NCBI GenBank assembly: GCA_963575745.1
Contig: CAUYUJ010020604.1
Span: forward strand, 669,886-733,885
Origin: Prorocentrum cordatum
Taxonomy: Eukaryota; Sar; Dinophyceae; Prorocentrales; Prorocentraceae
Reading direction: 5' to 3'
DNA length: 64,000 nt
The translations under genes were made by a program, and so were the position numbers. The notes beneath the pieces were generated by a model. The model saw nothing but the letters and a program-made list of their open reading frames with translations, was not told the DNA's origin and did not search any database. Positions 33,741 to 43,450 of this stretch are shown piece by piece. Every line of letters begins with the position of its first letter. Position 1 is the stretch's first letter.

Positions 33741-35685
33741 GAAAGCAGGAGAGAGGAGGGGGAGGAGGAGGGAATGAGAGAATGCGGGGCACTTCTTCTT
33801 CAAAACAAGGACCCAACACCACAGGATGATTGTAAACACCGTTGCAAAGCGAGGGCGGTGTTGTTAGCATGATGAAAGGTTTGCGCACCCGCACCGTCTT
33901 TGAATTGTTTTTCACCCGGATGGTGGGATAGCGCACAGCGGACAAATATGTTGGCACTCTTGCCACCCCTGACAAAAACCCATTCAAAGTACTCGTTGGA
34001 GTTCCGCTCGGGATCCCGAGTTTGCCGCCGCGCGCAAATTTGATTACGTTTTGACAAGGCTGGTGATGGGGGACCATGGATCCCGTTTGGTGGTCGGTCC
34101 AGCGGGTGAACGGGGTATTTATCTCCCCGAAGAGGATTGGGATTGGAAGAGAAGATGTTCTAGACCACGTCCGCCGAGAGGGCTGGTGGGGTTTCTGGTT
34201 GGGCGGATTGGACGTTCAGATCTAGCCTAAGGGGTTTTGAAAGTGCCCAGGGAAGAGTCAGGGCACGCAGAGCTTCGCAGGGCCACCTTGGGTGTCCAGT
34301 CAGCCGGCAGGTACCAGGCCAAGTCCCAAGAGAAGTACGGCTGCAAGATCGGCAATACGAACCACTGACCACATGCCGAGCGCTTGCTCGACCGATAGCC
34401 CGGCCGATTGTCTGAAGGAGGCCAAGGGCACGGGAAACTTGTCGGGGCAGACGGCCCTTGACATTGACAGATTCTGGCCAGCTTCACCGGACCCCCCCCC
34501 AGAGGAACGCAAAGCATCCCAATTGCAATAGAAAAAGTTTCACGCCGAAGTACGAGGACGAGAAATGTGCCATGCAGAAGTACGAAGTACAGAAAGTCAC
34601 GCATCCGAAGTGTGAGAATCGTGTGTGAGAGATACGTGTGTCATACTTCTTTCGCACTTCGTACTTGTTTATACTTGTGCCGCACTATTCCATACATTGA
34701 TCTGTTTTGTTGCACTTTGGATGTGCGCCTATACTTGTTTCGCCCTTGCTTCATACCTGTACTTCCGCGTTGCACATACTTCACGCTTGCGTTTCGCGGA
34801 CCTCGCCTGGCTCGGTCTTTCGATCCGTACTTATGTTCCACTCGTGCCATCGTGTCATACGCGTATGTGCACTGTTTCCATGTTTTCGGGGATGGACAGA
34901 CCTCCCTTTAGTAAAACGTGGTTTAGTGAAAACGCTTTCGGGCCCAATCCTGGCGGGCGCAAGCCTGGAAAATAACGGCCACGGCGCCCTCTCGAAAACC
35001 GAAAACGGACAATTCAATAATCGACGTGTCACTGTTGGGGGTTCTGTCCACCCCCGATGTTTCTTTGTTGTGGCAAGATCGAGGATCTCCCTGTCTAGCC
35101 GGCCTCGAGACTCAGAACTTTGGCATCCTCGCGGGGCCGTCCGCCGCGACATCTCCCCCCTTTTGCGAAACAAGCAATCCCCGGTGGCGGGCACAATCGA
35201 GCCCGATCATCAGGTCGACCCTACATAATCAAGGGCACCTTTTATCAGAAGAAAGACAGCGCACCCCAACTGCGGGCCCCTAGAATATACACCATCACCG
35301 TCATCCCCCCTCTCCTCCTCCAGCCTCCTCTTCCTGTCCTCGCTCGTGGGAGAGCGAGGGGGTAAGGGAGGCGGTGGTGGTGTATATTTCTTGGGTCCCG
35401 TATCAGCCCCCACCTGGCCCTCCTTCTACTCCCGCTGGGGCCCGGCCAGGGACTCTCGAACCCCGACTGTGGAAATTCCGCAAAAGCGGCAAAACAAATA
35501 CACCCGACCCCCACCTGGCCCCAGCCCTCTTGGGGAGGGGGGTCAGTTGGGGGTGCTCTTTTCCTCCCCTATACGTGTGTCCTGTCAATCGCGTATCGTT
35601 TTACGCCCCATGTCTGGAGCAACGGCGAGCGCATTGATGCGACGGCGCTGTGCGAGCCATCAGCCATGGCGACATCCTCTCGTCG
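33741..35685. other. Unassigned spacer with a degenerate dyad at 34540-34860
   Basis: Around 34570-34600 words such as AGAAGTACGAAGTACAGAAA are mirrored by TTTCGCACTTCGTACTTGTT at about 34650-34670 and further ACTT/CGTACTT words downstream, forming a loose fold-back. No gene or RNA recognised elsewhere. Confidence 0.45.
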
Positions 35686-35687
35686 TC

Positions 35688-35890
35688 CCCCTCCCTCCCT
35701 CCCCTCATCCCTAACTCCACCTCTCGCATCCCGCCCATCCCTCTGACATTCCCCCATCCCCTCTCCCTCTGCCACTCTCCCCCCCACCCTCCGCCTCCCC
35801 CCCCCTTCTCTCTCCCCTGTCTCCCCCGCCCTCCCCCCCCGCCCCCTCCCCTCTCCCCCTCCCTCCCCCTCCCCCCTCCCCCCCCCTCCG
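35688..35890. repeat. CCCT/CCTC pyrimidine tract
   Basis: About 200 bp of almost pure pyrimidine on the + strand. Confidence 0.9.
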
Positions 35891-36065
35891 GCGCCGCTCC
35901 TGCTCCTCTCCCGAGCCCCGGCGCTTTGGCCTCGCGCCGCGCGCCCTGCCCCTCTACCGAGCCCGGCGCCCCCGCGCGCCCCGCGCATGCGGGCGCACGG
36001 GCCCCGCCGGCCGCGGCCCGTCTCGCCGCGCCCGCGGGCGGGGCCGCCGCGGGCGCCGGCGCCAC

Positions 36066-36160
36066 CATGGAGCTGCTCGCGAGCGTCGGCATGGCCGCCA
36101 AGGAGCGGCGGCAGACGGGAGCAGCCGGCTCCTCAAGAGCTTGTGCTGAAGGGGTCTTCG
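36066..36160 (+). CDS. Possible short exon (low confidence)
   Basis: An ATG in GCCACCATGG context opens MELLASVGMAAKERRQTGAA, followed within 50 bp by a repeat. It could be a first exon, but no splice partner or homology is recognised. Confidence 0.22.
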
Positions 36161-36359
36161 CGGAAGTGGAAGGATTTGGCGAGAGTACCCAACCGATTTT
36201 GGTGGCAGGCTGGGTTCCCAGGTTCCCGCGTCCGGGTTCCCGGGGTCCAGGTTATTGGTTCCGGGCCGATTTCGGTGGGTTTTGGGTTCCCGGGCTCCCG
36301 GGTTCCCGGTCGATCTCCTCAGGGAAAACCATCCACTGATTGGGGTTTTGCTCTGGTGT

Positions 36360-36560
36360 ACTTGGAGATGGGGTCGGCGTAGATGGGGTCGGAGGATCGC
36401 GCCGCATCGCCGATGCTTCGGCGATGCGGCTCGATGTGGAGCCCGATTTGCTCCACGCCGACGTCGCCGATGCACCCCAACGTCGCCGATACATCGCCGA
36501 TGCGTCGGCGATGGGGCGCGATCCTTCGGCCCCATCTGCTCGGTTCCCATCTAGGAGGCT
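36360..36560. repeat. GATGGGGTCGGAGGATCGCG fold-back, copy 1
   Basis: Arms GATGGGGTCGGAGGATCGCG and the reverse complement of GCGATCCTTCGGCCCCATCT flank several CGCCGATGCATCGGCG-type palindromes. Outer tips are GGAG / CTAGGAGGCTTC. Four copies are present in the window (also 42690-42955, 43270-43450 and 58570-58795). Confidence 0.8.
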
Positions 36561-36567
36561 TCTAGGG

Positions 36568-36698
36568 TTAAGTCGTGCATGCCCCTCTACAGGAGGAGTA
36601 TTCAAGAACGATAAAACAAATAGTCAGGGGACTTCATTTTGCTGGTTAAATCATGCTGTTTTGTTAGTGTTGTGTTTCTTGTTTTGCCTACCTGTTTG

Positions 36699-36736
<38 letters not shown>

Positions 36737-37981
36737 TCGCCCCCCCCTCAGCACCCCCAAACCACCAAAACCACAAAATCTTCACTGGTCGTTTCTCCTC
36801 GTCGCTCTCCTCCTCAAACCACAAAATCTTCACTGATCGTTTCTCCTCGTCGCTCTCCTCCTCCTCCTCCTCCTCCTCCTCCTCCTCCTCCTCCTCCCCC
36901 TCCTTCTCCTCCCCTCCTCCTCCTCCTCCTCCTCCTCCTCCTCCTCCTCCTCCTCCTCTCCTTCCCTGCGTCTCCCAAGCCAAGGAAACCTAAAATGCAT
37001 TGTGTATGGCGCCGTCGGTGCAAGGAAATGCTGTGTTTTTTTTGGTCTGAGAAGCAAGGAAACGCTGTGTATGTTTTTTTTTGTTTGTTTTTTTTTGTTT
37101 TGGTTTAGCAAGCCCGAATGCCCGCGCTGGCCTCCCTCTCAGCACCCTTCCATGCGCCTCAGACCAAGAAAACAAAACATACACAGTGTTTGGCGCCCTC
37201 GGTGCAAGGAAACGCTGTTTTTTTTGTTTTTTTTTGGGGGGGGGGGTGGTTTGAGAATGAAGGAAACCTTGTGCATTTTTGTTTGTTTGTTTTTTTGTTT
37301 GTTTTGGAAGCCCCGACGCTCGCACCAGCCTCCCTCCCAGCACCCTTAGAGCTTGCAAAACCAAAAAAAAAAAAAACATACACAAGGTTTCCTTGATTCT
37401 CAAACCAAGAAAACCAAAAAACAAAAATACACAGCGTTTCCTTGCACCGAGGGCGCCAAACACTGTGTATTTTTTGTTTTCTTGGTCTGAGGCGCATGGA
37501 AGGGTGCTGAGAGGGAGGCCAGCGCGGGCATTCGGGCTTGCTAAACCAAAAAAAACATACACAGCGTTTCCTTGCTTCTCAGACCAAAAAAACAAAACAA
37601 CAACAAACATACACAGCATTTCCTTGCACCGACGGCGCCATACACAATGCATTTTAGGTTTCCTTGGCTTGGGAGACGCAGGGAAGGAGGAGGAGGAGGA
37701 GGAGGAAGAGGAGGAGGAGGAGGAAGAGGAGGAGGAGGAGGAGGAGAAGGAGGGGAGGAGAGAGGAGGAGGAGGAGGAGGAGGAGGAGGAGAGGAGAGCG
37801 ACGAGGAAACGATCAGTGAAGATTTTGTGGTTTGAGGAGGAGGAGGAGGAGATAAGATAAGGAGATAAGGAGATCAGGATGAGGAGAGGAGGACGATGAG
37901 AAGGACGACGAAGATGAGGAGGATGCACCCCCCCCCTCCCCAGTCCGTCGTTTGGGGGTGCTGGGGGGGGGGGGGGCAAGC

Positions 37982-38035
<54 letters not shown>

Positions 38036-38100
38036 CTACTTTCAGCTTTTCTTCCAAATCCTCCACAATCCGCTTGTAGGGGGACATGCCCGACCTAACA
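36568..38100. mobile_element. 1.5-kb palindromic element with terminal inverted repeats
   Basis: Outer 31-bp ends at 36568-36598 (GTTAAGTCGTGCATGCCCC...) and 38070-38100 (reverse complement GTTAGGTCGGGCATGTCCCC...) match at about 25 positions. Inside, long arms pair almost continuously: AT arrays at 36702-36735 with 37981-38033, and the CACAAAATCTTCACTGATCG block at 36815-36840 with CGATCAGTGAAGATTTTGTG at 37810-37830. CCT arrays pair with AGG arrays. 36960-37230 pairs with 37420-37685 (for example GCCAAGGAAACCTAAAATGC with GCATTTTAGGTTTCCTTGGC). The centre is about 37310. No transposase frame is seen, so any mobilisation would be non-autonomous. Confidence 0.8.
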
Positions 38101-38454
38101 GTAGGGGGGTCACCAGCTCCTCCCAGAGATCGAGGTGCGGGGGATCGAAGCTCGAGGGAACTACTGGGCGTCTGGGTTCGTCCTTAGATGGCTCTGGAGG
38201 GTTCCTGGGGCACTGCTGGCAGGTTCGCGTCGTGCCGACCGGCGGCGACCCCCGCGCGTGCGTGTGAGGTGGAACGCTGCCCGTGGCCCAGGATCGACCC
38301 GTCGTTGAGCGATCCGGTGTCGATGGAACGGCCGATCGTTCAAGTTGGAACGATCCCCGCGGTGTCAGGAACCAACGCCAGGGTCGACACGACTCGAACC
38401 CGCCGTGTTTCTTCTCAGAAATTGCGCTTTCTCTGGGAAGCGGCGATCCTCATG
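38101..38454. other. Unassigned spacer
   Basis: No gene or repeat family recognised. Confidence 0.4.
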
Positions 38455-38705
38455 GTGGTGACCCCTCCGTGGAATTGCCCCAGCAGAGTCGGGTATAGCC
38501 AGGACTTCTGGTAAGGGGACCCAGTTAGTGGTAGTGCCCCAGAGCTCCTAAATAATCACTAGACCAGGTCTGCCGTAGCTGGTGTTTATTTCGGGTAACG
38601 GCAGTTCCGCTTAGTGGAACGGGGCGGGGGGGGGGCGTCGCCCAGTACAAATCATTAACCAGGTCCCATTCAACCCAGTTCTGCCAACGCCTGACAGACA
38701 GCGGC
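38455..38705 (+). repeat. Dispersed repeat copy, inverted at 59275-59515
   Basis: Shares, in opposite orientation with 59275-59515, the blocks GTCGGGTATAGCCAGGAC, AGACCAGGTCTGCCGTAGCT, GGTGTTTATTTCGGGTAACG and CCCAGTTCTGCCAACGCC. Just downstream, CTCGCCGTATCCAGGTCAGG is duplicated (38860 and 38910). Confidence 0.75.
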
Positions 38706-39145
38706 ACCCTGCAGACCTGTGCAGAGCGGCCAGGGACATTTTAGGGCGGGGGGCGTAAGCTAACGGATGCGGCGGCGATGTCCATGGCCAGGCCTCACTT
38801 GGCGTTCCATCGGCTGTGAGACCCTGGAGTCCTTATCCAAGGGTTCCTTATCCAATGCCCTCGCCGTATCCAGGTCAGGTCAGGTCAAAAGCCGTGCATC
38901 GGTGAGGCCTCGCCGTATCCAGGTCAGGTCAGTCCAGATGTCAGAGGCAGAGGGATCACTATGGGACCCATGCTCGGCGGAGTGCCTGCCCGTGGATACT
39001 GAAACCTTCCAGGCCGCGAGCGTGAGAAGCCGAACAACAAAACAGAAAGCACCACGATCGTGACGCAGAAGCGCGGAGCGCATCACGACTGCGCTCGGCC
39101 ATCGCTCAGGATGCCGTGTGTCAGCTGTCTGTGCTTGGCCCCCAG

Positions 39146-39820
39146 AGGAGATGTTCGAGTACAATCGCGCAATGTACTCGTTCGACCAGACCCAGAGACT
39201 GGAGAGGGAGCTGCTGCGCTTGGAAATGCAGATCAAGCGCTTCGAGCTCTTCCGAGAGGACATCCGGGATCTAGTCGAGCTCACGGTGGGGAAGATGGAG
39301 ATGTACCACCTGGTCGGCGCTCTCTTTCTTGAGTTCTGTGCGACGATGTATGTGGAGGCCCGGATTCAGAAGAACAAAGCGCCGCCTTTTCTGCTGTCCC
39401 TGTATTGGCTCAGCGTCGCGGGCGCCTGGATCTACCTGATGCTTGCTGTCATTCTCAGCCTGTACGCCTCCATCCGTGGAAGCAAAAGCGGCATACGCAT
39501 AAACGTTCCGCGCGCTCCGGCGCCGCCCCTGGCGCGCTCCGCGCTCCAGGGATCGCGAGGGCCCCCGAGCGCTGTGGAAAGTGTATGTTGGTGCCGCTGT
39601 TCCTTCCTCCCTCCCATCTCCGCCCACGCCTTCGGCGTGCGGCTGCTCACGCGGTTTGTGCGCCTGCCCATCCCCGGCGCGCGGCAGATGGACTCGCTGA
39701 ACGCGAAGTTCTCCGACCTCGAGCGACAGGGGCTCGGCAACGTGATGCGCGTGCCCTTCGTGCAGGGCGCGCAGCAGTGGAAGCAGCGGGTCGCGGAGGG
39801 GCCCGCGGTCGAGGACCCGG
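39146..39820 (+). CDS. Multi-pass membrane protein, exon (N-terminal region)
   Basis: A candidate acceptor (GGCCCCCAG|AGGAG) precedes MFEYNRAMYSFDQTQRLERE. The encoded peptide has a charged coiled-coil-like segment (LERELLRLEMQIKRFELFRE), then a strongly hydrophobic segment (FLLSLYWLSVAGAWIYLMLA). After a GC-rich stretch comes FGVRLLTRFVRLPIPGARQM and LGNVMRVPFVQGAQQWKQRV. The GC-rich stretch at about 39475-39620 contains a fragment of the 50166 repeat (GCGCCGCCCCTGGCGCGCTC). It may be an intron or an insertion, although the frame stays open. The right boundary is uncertain; coding may continue in another frame to about 40100. I recall a dinoflagellate family of uncharacterised membrane proteins with this layout, but cannot name a function. 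Confidence 0.65.
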
Positions 39821-40100
39821 GAGCCCCGAGCGCTGGCGGAGGGCCCCGAGCAGAAGCCTGCAGAGGAGAGCCGGCTGCGGCAGCGGCAGTGGCCTCTCCC
39901 GGGAGGGCCTCGTCGCCACGGCTGGGCGCAGCTTGCCAAACTGGTGCGGTGGGATCGCGGGAGGGGTTCGGGGGCCGATTTCGAGCTGTTGTCGTCTCGA
40001 GCCGCCCTGCTCCGAGGCCCTGGATCGCCGGTGCCCTCGGCGCAGCAGGCGCTCGTGAGCAGCAGGGGTGCCCTGACCAGCCCAGTGAGAGGTGACGGGC
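39821..40100 (+). CDS. Possible continuation of the membrane-protein gene in another frame
   Basis: A different frame from the preceding exon is open and protein-like (ALAEGPEQKPAEESRLRQRQ; AQLAKLVRWDRGRGSGADFE). It could be joined by a small intron, or could indicate a frameshift. It ends before a CCT array. Confidence 0.3.
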
Positions 40101-40139
40101 CAATGTTCCGCCACCGCTACCATGGGTGGGACGGGGGAG

Positions 40140-40255
40140 ATGGGGAGCTCCTCCTCCTCTTCCTCCTCCTCCTCCTCCCCCTCCTCCTCCTCCCCCTCCT
40201 CCTCGCCTCCTCCTTCTCCTCCTCCTCCTCCTCCTCCTCCTCCTCCTCCTCCGTC
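40140..40255. repeat. CCT array
   Basis: About 115 bp of CCT/CCCCTCCT. Confidence 0.95.
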
Positions 40256-40289
40256 CTCTCCTACCTACTGAAGGATTTGCCGGGTGCAC

Positions 40290-40975
40290 GCACTTGCACG
40301 CAGGAGCGGCGGTGGCGGTGTTGGCGGGGGAGACGCAGTTCCAAATCCCGCTGAAGGATTTGGCACACCTCCCGCACTTGCACGCTGGGGTGGCGGTGGC
40401 GGTGTTGGGGGGGGAAGCGCACTTCCAAATCCCCCGCACTTGCGCGCAGGGGCGGTGGTTGCGGTGTTGGTGGGGGAGACGCAGTTCCAAATCTCCCGCA
40501 CTTGCACGCATGGGCGGCGGTGGCGGCGTTGGTGGTGGGGGCGACGCAATTTGACTCCCGCTGAAGAAGTTGGCACACCTCCCGCACTTGCACGCAGGGG
40601 CGGCGGTGGCGGTGTTGAAGGGGAAACGCAGTTCCAAATCCCGCTGAAGGATTTGACACACCGCCTTCCCTTGCACGTAGAGGCGGCGGTGGCGGTGCTG
40701 GTGGGGGAGACGCAATAATAAATCCCTCGCACCTGCAAGCAGGGGCGGCGGTGGCAGTGCTGAAGGGGGAAAAGCAGTTCGAAATCCCGCGAAGGATGTG
40801 GCACACCTCCCGCACTTGCACGCAGGGGCGGCGGCGGCGGTGTTGGTGGGGGAGTCGCAGTTCCAAAACCCGAAGGATTTGGTACGCAGCCCGCACTTGC
40901 ACGCATGGGCGGCGGTGGCGGTGTTGGTGTGGGGGACGCAGTTACAAATCCCGTGCGGTGTAGGAACATCGGCCC
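40290..40975 (+). repeat. Tandem repeat, about 80-bp unit
   Basis: Eight degenerate units containing CCCGCACTTGCACGCAGGGG, CGGCGGTGGCGGTGTTGG, GGGGAGACGCAGTTCCAAAT and CCGCTGAAGGATTTGGCACA. It lies within what would be an intron of the membrane-protein gene. Confidence 0.95.
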
Positions 40976-41182
40976 ATCAAGAGGGGGGGTCGATCTGGGC
41001 TTGGTGGGGTGCCCTCCTCGAGGGCAGCATCCCTGACCAGGTCTGGGGAGAGCCCAGCCTCTTGGTCTGGTTGGGGGTTGTGTTGCCCCCCCCTGCCCTG
41101 GCCTCCAGAGGACCTGCGCCAGGCCGGGAGCGCCGTCGCCGTGAAGCCGAAGGATCAGCACGACCGAAACGGGTCGACTGCA

Positions 41183-41480
41183 CGTGAGAGTGACCCTTCG
41201 CCAGAGTGACCTTTGGTGCGGGCTCTCATCGGGGCTCCAGGGACGGGGGTCACTGCAAACGGGGGTCAGCCAGAGCGCGGGACCTTGCGCGGGACCTTGC
41301 AGGATCCTGCAGAGCCAGGGGTGCACTGACCCCGGCCTGCGTGCAGGATCCTGCAGAGGATCCTGCAGGATTCAGCAGGCTCCTGCTGGGCCCGACTGAC
41401 CCGGGTCACCCGGACTTGGCGCCTTCGCGGCCCCCGGAGAGCCGCGCACGAAAGGTCACTCTTGCCCAGGGTCGCCCTTC
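41183..41480. repeat. Fold-back element, copy 1 (GAGTGACCCTTCGCCAGAG ends)
   Basis: Left end GAGTGACCCTTCGCCAGAGT pairs with right end GGTCACTCTTGCCCAGGGTC. It encloses a copy of the CAGGATCCTGCAGAGCCAGG repeat (41255-41405), itself rich in CAGGATCCTG palindromes and shared with 59075-59230, 60985-61055 and 61185-61255. Confidence 0.65.
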
Positions 41481-41709
41481 TCCGAGGCGGGAGCTGATCC
41501 ACAACCACCGCCTGGGGGATCGACCCTCGCAGACCTCCGCGGGCGGTGGATATGCCCACACTCGGGCCCCTGGGGGGCCAGAACGTATCCACGTCCACGC
41601 CCGCTGGGTCCCCACGACGTCGGTTCCCAGACGGTGGATGTGGATAAATCCCCGCCTCGCACCGTCCGTGCAGCCGAACGGGTACGGAAAGGATGGAGGC
41701 GAAGACTGA

Positions 41710-42055
41710 CAGCATATCCTTTTCATTCTGGACAGGACGCGCTGTCGGCGTCGCCGCGGGCGCTGTCCAGCGGAGACAGTCGGCTGCACGTAAAGAGTGA
41801 CCCTTCGCCAGAGTGACCTTTGGTGTGGGCCCAGTGGGTCTTCCCGCTGGCCGAACGTGATGCGGTAGTTGCGTCCTGCGCGCCTGTGCTTGGCCCCCCG
41901 CGGCCCCCAAGAAGTCGCGCACCAAGGGTCACTCTTGCCCAGGACCACTTTGGCGTGTGGCCGAGTTGTCCAGTGGAGGCAGCAGCGTCGCCTGCCCAAC
42001 GGCGGCCGCCGTCGGCTCTGGGCCACGCTTGCTGTCGTGCCAAGACGGGGCGCGA
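41710..42055. repeat. Fold-back element, copy 2, nested in a second dispersed repeat
   Basis: 41797-41850 (AGAGTGACCCTTCGCCAGAG; TGACCTTTGGTG) pairs with 41905-41950 (CACCAAGGGTCACTCTTGCC). It appears inserted within a decayed copy of the 25195/52750 repeat, whose halves are seen at 41710-41775 and 41960-42050. Confidence 0.6.
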
Positions 42056-42120
42056 GGCTGAGCGGTGCTTTTGGGCGATTTCTCGTGGGCCGCTCTCCTT
42101 TTGGCGTCGTTCCGCAGCAA

Positions 42121-42160
42121 CAGCGAGATGAGACGAGATGAGATGAGATGAGATGAGACC
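42121..42160. repeat. GAGAT pentanucleotide repeat
   Basis: (GAGAT)n-like run of about 40 bp. Confidence 0.9.
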
Positions 42161-42279
42161 AGTCTCGAAGCGAGCCTGTGCATAAAATCAGGACCCCCGA
42201 GCCGCCTTCTCAGCCTTGCTGAGAACTTTGGGCCATGGGTTCCTTGGAATTCGATCCAAATACACCAGCCGAGCCTTGG

Positions 42280-42383
42280 CGATCGGGACGGGAGGGACCT
42301 CACGAAGACAGAGCGAGGGAGAGCGACAGTCAAACGAGAGCGGGGAGGCCCTGTCTGGCTCGAGCCCCGCACCGAGAGAGGAG
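42280..42383 (+). CDS. Membrane-protein gene, probable exon upstream of the introner
   Basis: The frame ending in SGSSPAPREE joins in phase 0 to the next exon if the fold-back at 42384-42566 is removed, giving PREE|EDFLETSERPF. Hydrophilic Ser/Glu-rich peptide. The left boundary is a guess among several AG acceptors (for example after 42309). Confidence 0.4.
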
Positions 42384-42566
42384 GAGTGATGGGCCTGTTC
42401 ACCACCACCACCACCACCATAAGTTGGAGGGGGAGGGGGTCCTCCTCCTCCTCCTCCTCCTCCTCCTCCTCCTCCTCCTCCTCTTCGTCCTCCTCCTCCT
42501 CGTCCTCCACCTCCTTCTCCCCTCCAACTGATGGTGGTGGTGGTGGTGGAAAACAGGCCCATCAAG
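42384..42566 (+). other. GA-AG intron formed by fold-back element (introner copy 1)
   Basis: The element core at 42387-42564 begins TGATGGGCCTGTTCACCACC and ends with its inverted repeat (GTGGTGGAAAACAGGCCCATCA). CCT-rich sequence lies between the AAGTTGGAGGGGG and CCCCCTCCAACTGATGG inner arms. AGGAG flanks both sides (42382-42386 and 42565-42569), a 5-bp target-site duplication. The intron would start with GAG from the left duplication and end CATCAAG, restoring the uninterrupted exon exactly. Confidence 0.7.
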
Positions 42567-42671
42567 GAGGACTTCCTGGAGACCTCGGAGCGTCCCTTCG
42601 CGGACCCGAACCACCCGATCACCTGCGCGACCCAGGCGGGGCACCACGTGCAGATCTTCCGGGAGCTGCAG
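42567..42671 (+). CDS. Membrane-protein gene, exon
   Basis: 35 codons, phase 0 at both ends: EDFLETSERPFADPNHPITC, then ATQAGHHVQIFRELQ. Joining to 47700 gives HHVQIFRELQNKWQRYDAYA, a continuous helix leading to the conserved YDAYARV motif. The donor is CTGCAG|GCCTCC, a GC donor. Confidence 0.75.
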
Positions 42672-42689
42672 GCCTCCCCAGGGGCGGCA

Positions 42690-42955
42690 GACTCTAGGCC
42701 TCCGAGATGGCGTCGGCGTAGATGGGGTCGGAGGATCGCGCCGCATCGCCGATGCATCGACGATGCGGCTCGATGCGGAGCCCGACTTTCTCCACGCTGG
42801 CGTCGCCGATGCATCGCCCAAGTCGACGATGCATCGCCGGCGTATCACCGATGCATCGCCAACACATCGCCGATGCATCGCCGATGCATCGGCGATGCGG
42901 CGCCATCCTCCGACCCCATCTACTCCGACCCCATCTGGGAGGCCTCTAAAGACGA
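42690..42955. repeat. GATGGGGTCGGAGGATCGCG fold-back, copy 2
   Basis: The best-preserved copy: outer ends CTAGGCCTCC / GGAGGCCTCT, arms GTAGATGGGGTCGGAGGATC / GATCC-type inverse ending CGACCCCATCTACTC, and internal CATCGCCGATGCATCGG palindromes. It starts 19 bp after the exon donor. Confidence 0.85.
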
Positions 42956-43269
42956 GCACGCGCCTGCTCTTGCCGACGCCCGTCCTCCCTTCTTGCCGTC
43001 CCCAGGGTCCGTTTCGATTCGATCGGTTCGATTCGGTGTCGATGTTGGTCGGCACGATCAGATTCGGTTCCAACGTTCCGACGGTCCGGTGCGGGCCGAG
43101 GCTTGCATGGCGCTGCTGTGCAGCATGGCGCAGCCGATGCGATTCGATATCGGTTCCGTGCCGATGCAGCCAGATTCGATGCACATTTCGATTCGATTTG
43201 GTTTACTGATTCGATGCTGACTGATCTGGATCTTTTCCATTCCCTTCCCCTAACACTCAAGGCCCCTGG

Positions 43270-43450
43270 GCCTCCCAAGCGGGGTCCGAGTAGATGGGGT
43301 CGAAGGATCGATCCCTAATGCGAAATGTGGGGCTCCATTTTCTTCGCGCTGGCGTCGCCAATGCACCGCGGACGTCGCTCGGCGATGCATCGGCGATTCG
43401 GCGTGATCGTCTGACCCCATCTACTCAGAGCCCCCTCAGTAGGAGACCTC
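43270..43450. repeat. GATGGGGTCGGAGGATCGCG fold-back, copy 3 (decayed)
   Basis: AGTAGATGGGGTCGAAGGAT on the left and GATCGTCTGACCCCATCTAC on the right; the interior has lost part of the CGCCGATG array. Confidence 0.75.

Noticed and set aside
32467-34077. 536-codon minus-strand poly-Ile/Thr frame
   Set aside because: Translation of the GAT array.
35440-35480. tRNA T-arm-like GGGGTTCGAGAGTCC on the minus strand
   Set aside because: The flanking bases cannot form the T stem, and no D or anticodon arm is visible.
36066-36340. Collagen-like Gly/Pro/Val frame after 36180
   Set aside because: It follows a GGTTCCCGGG-type repeat and has no stable frame preference.
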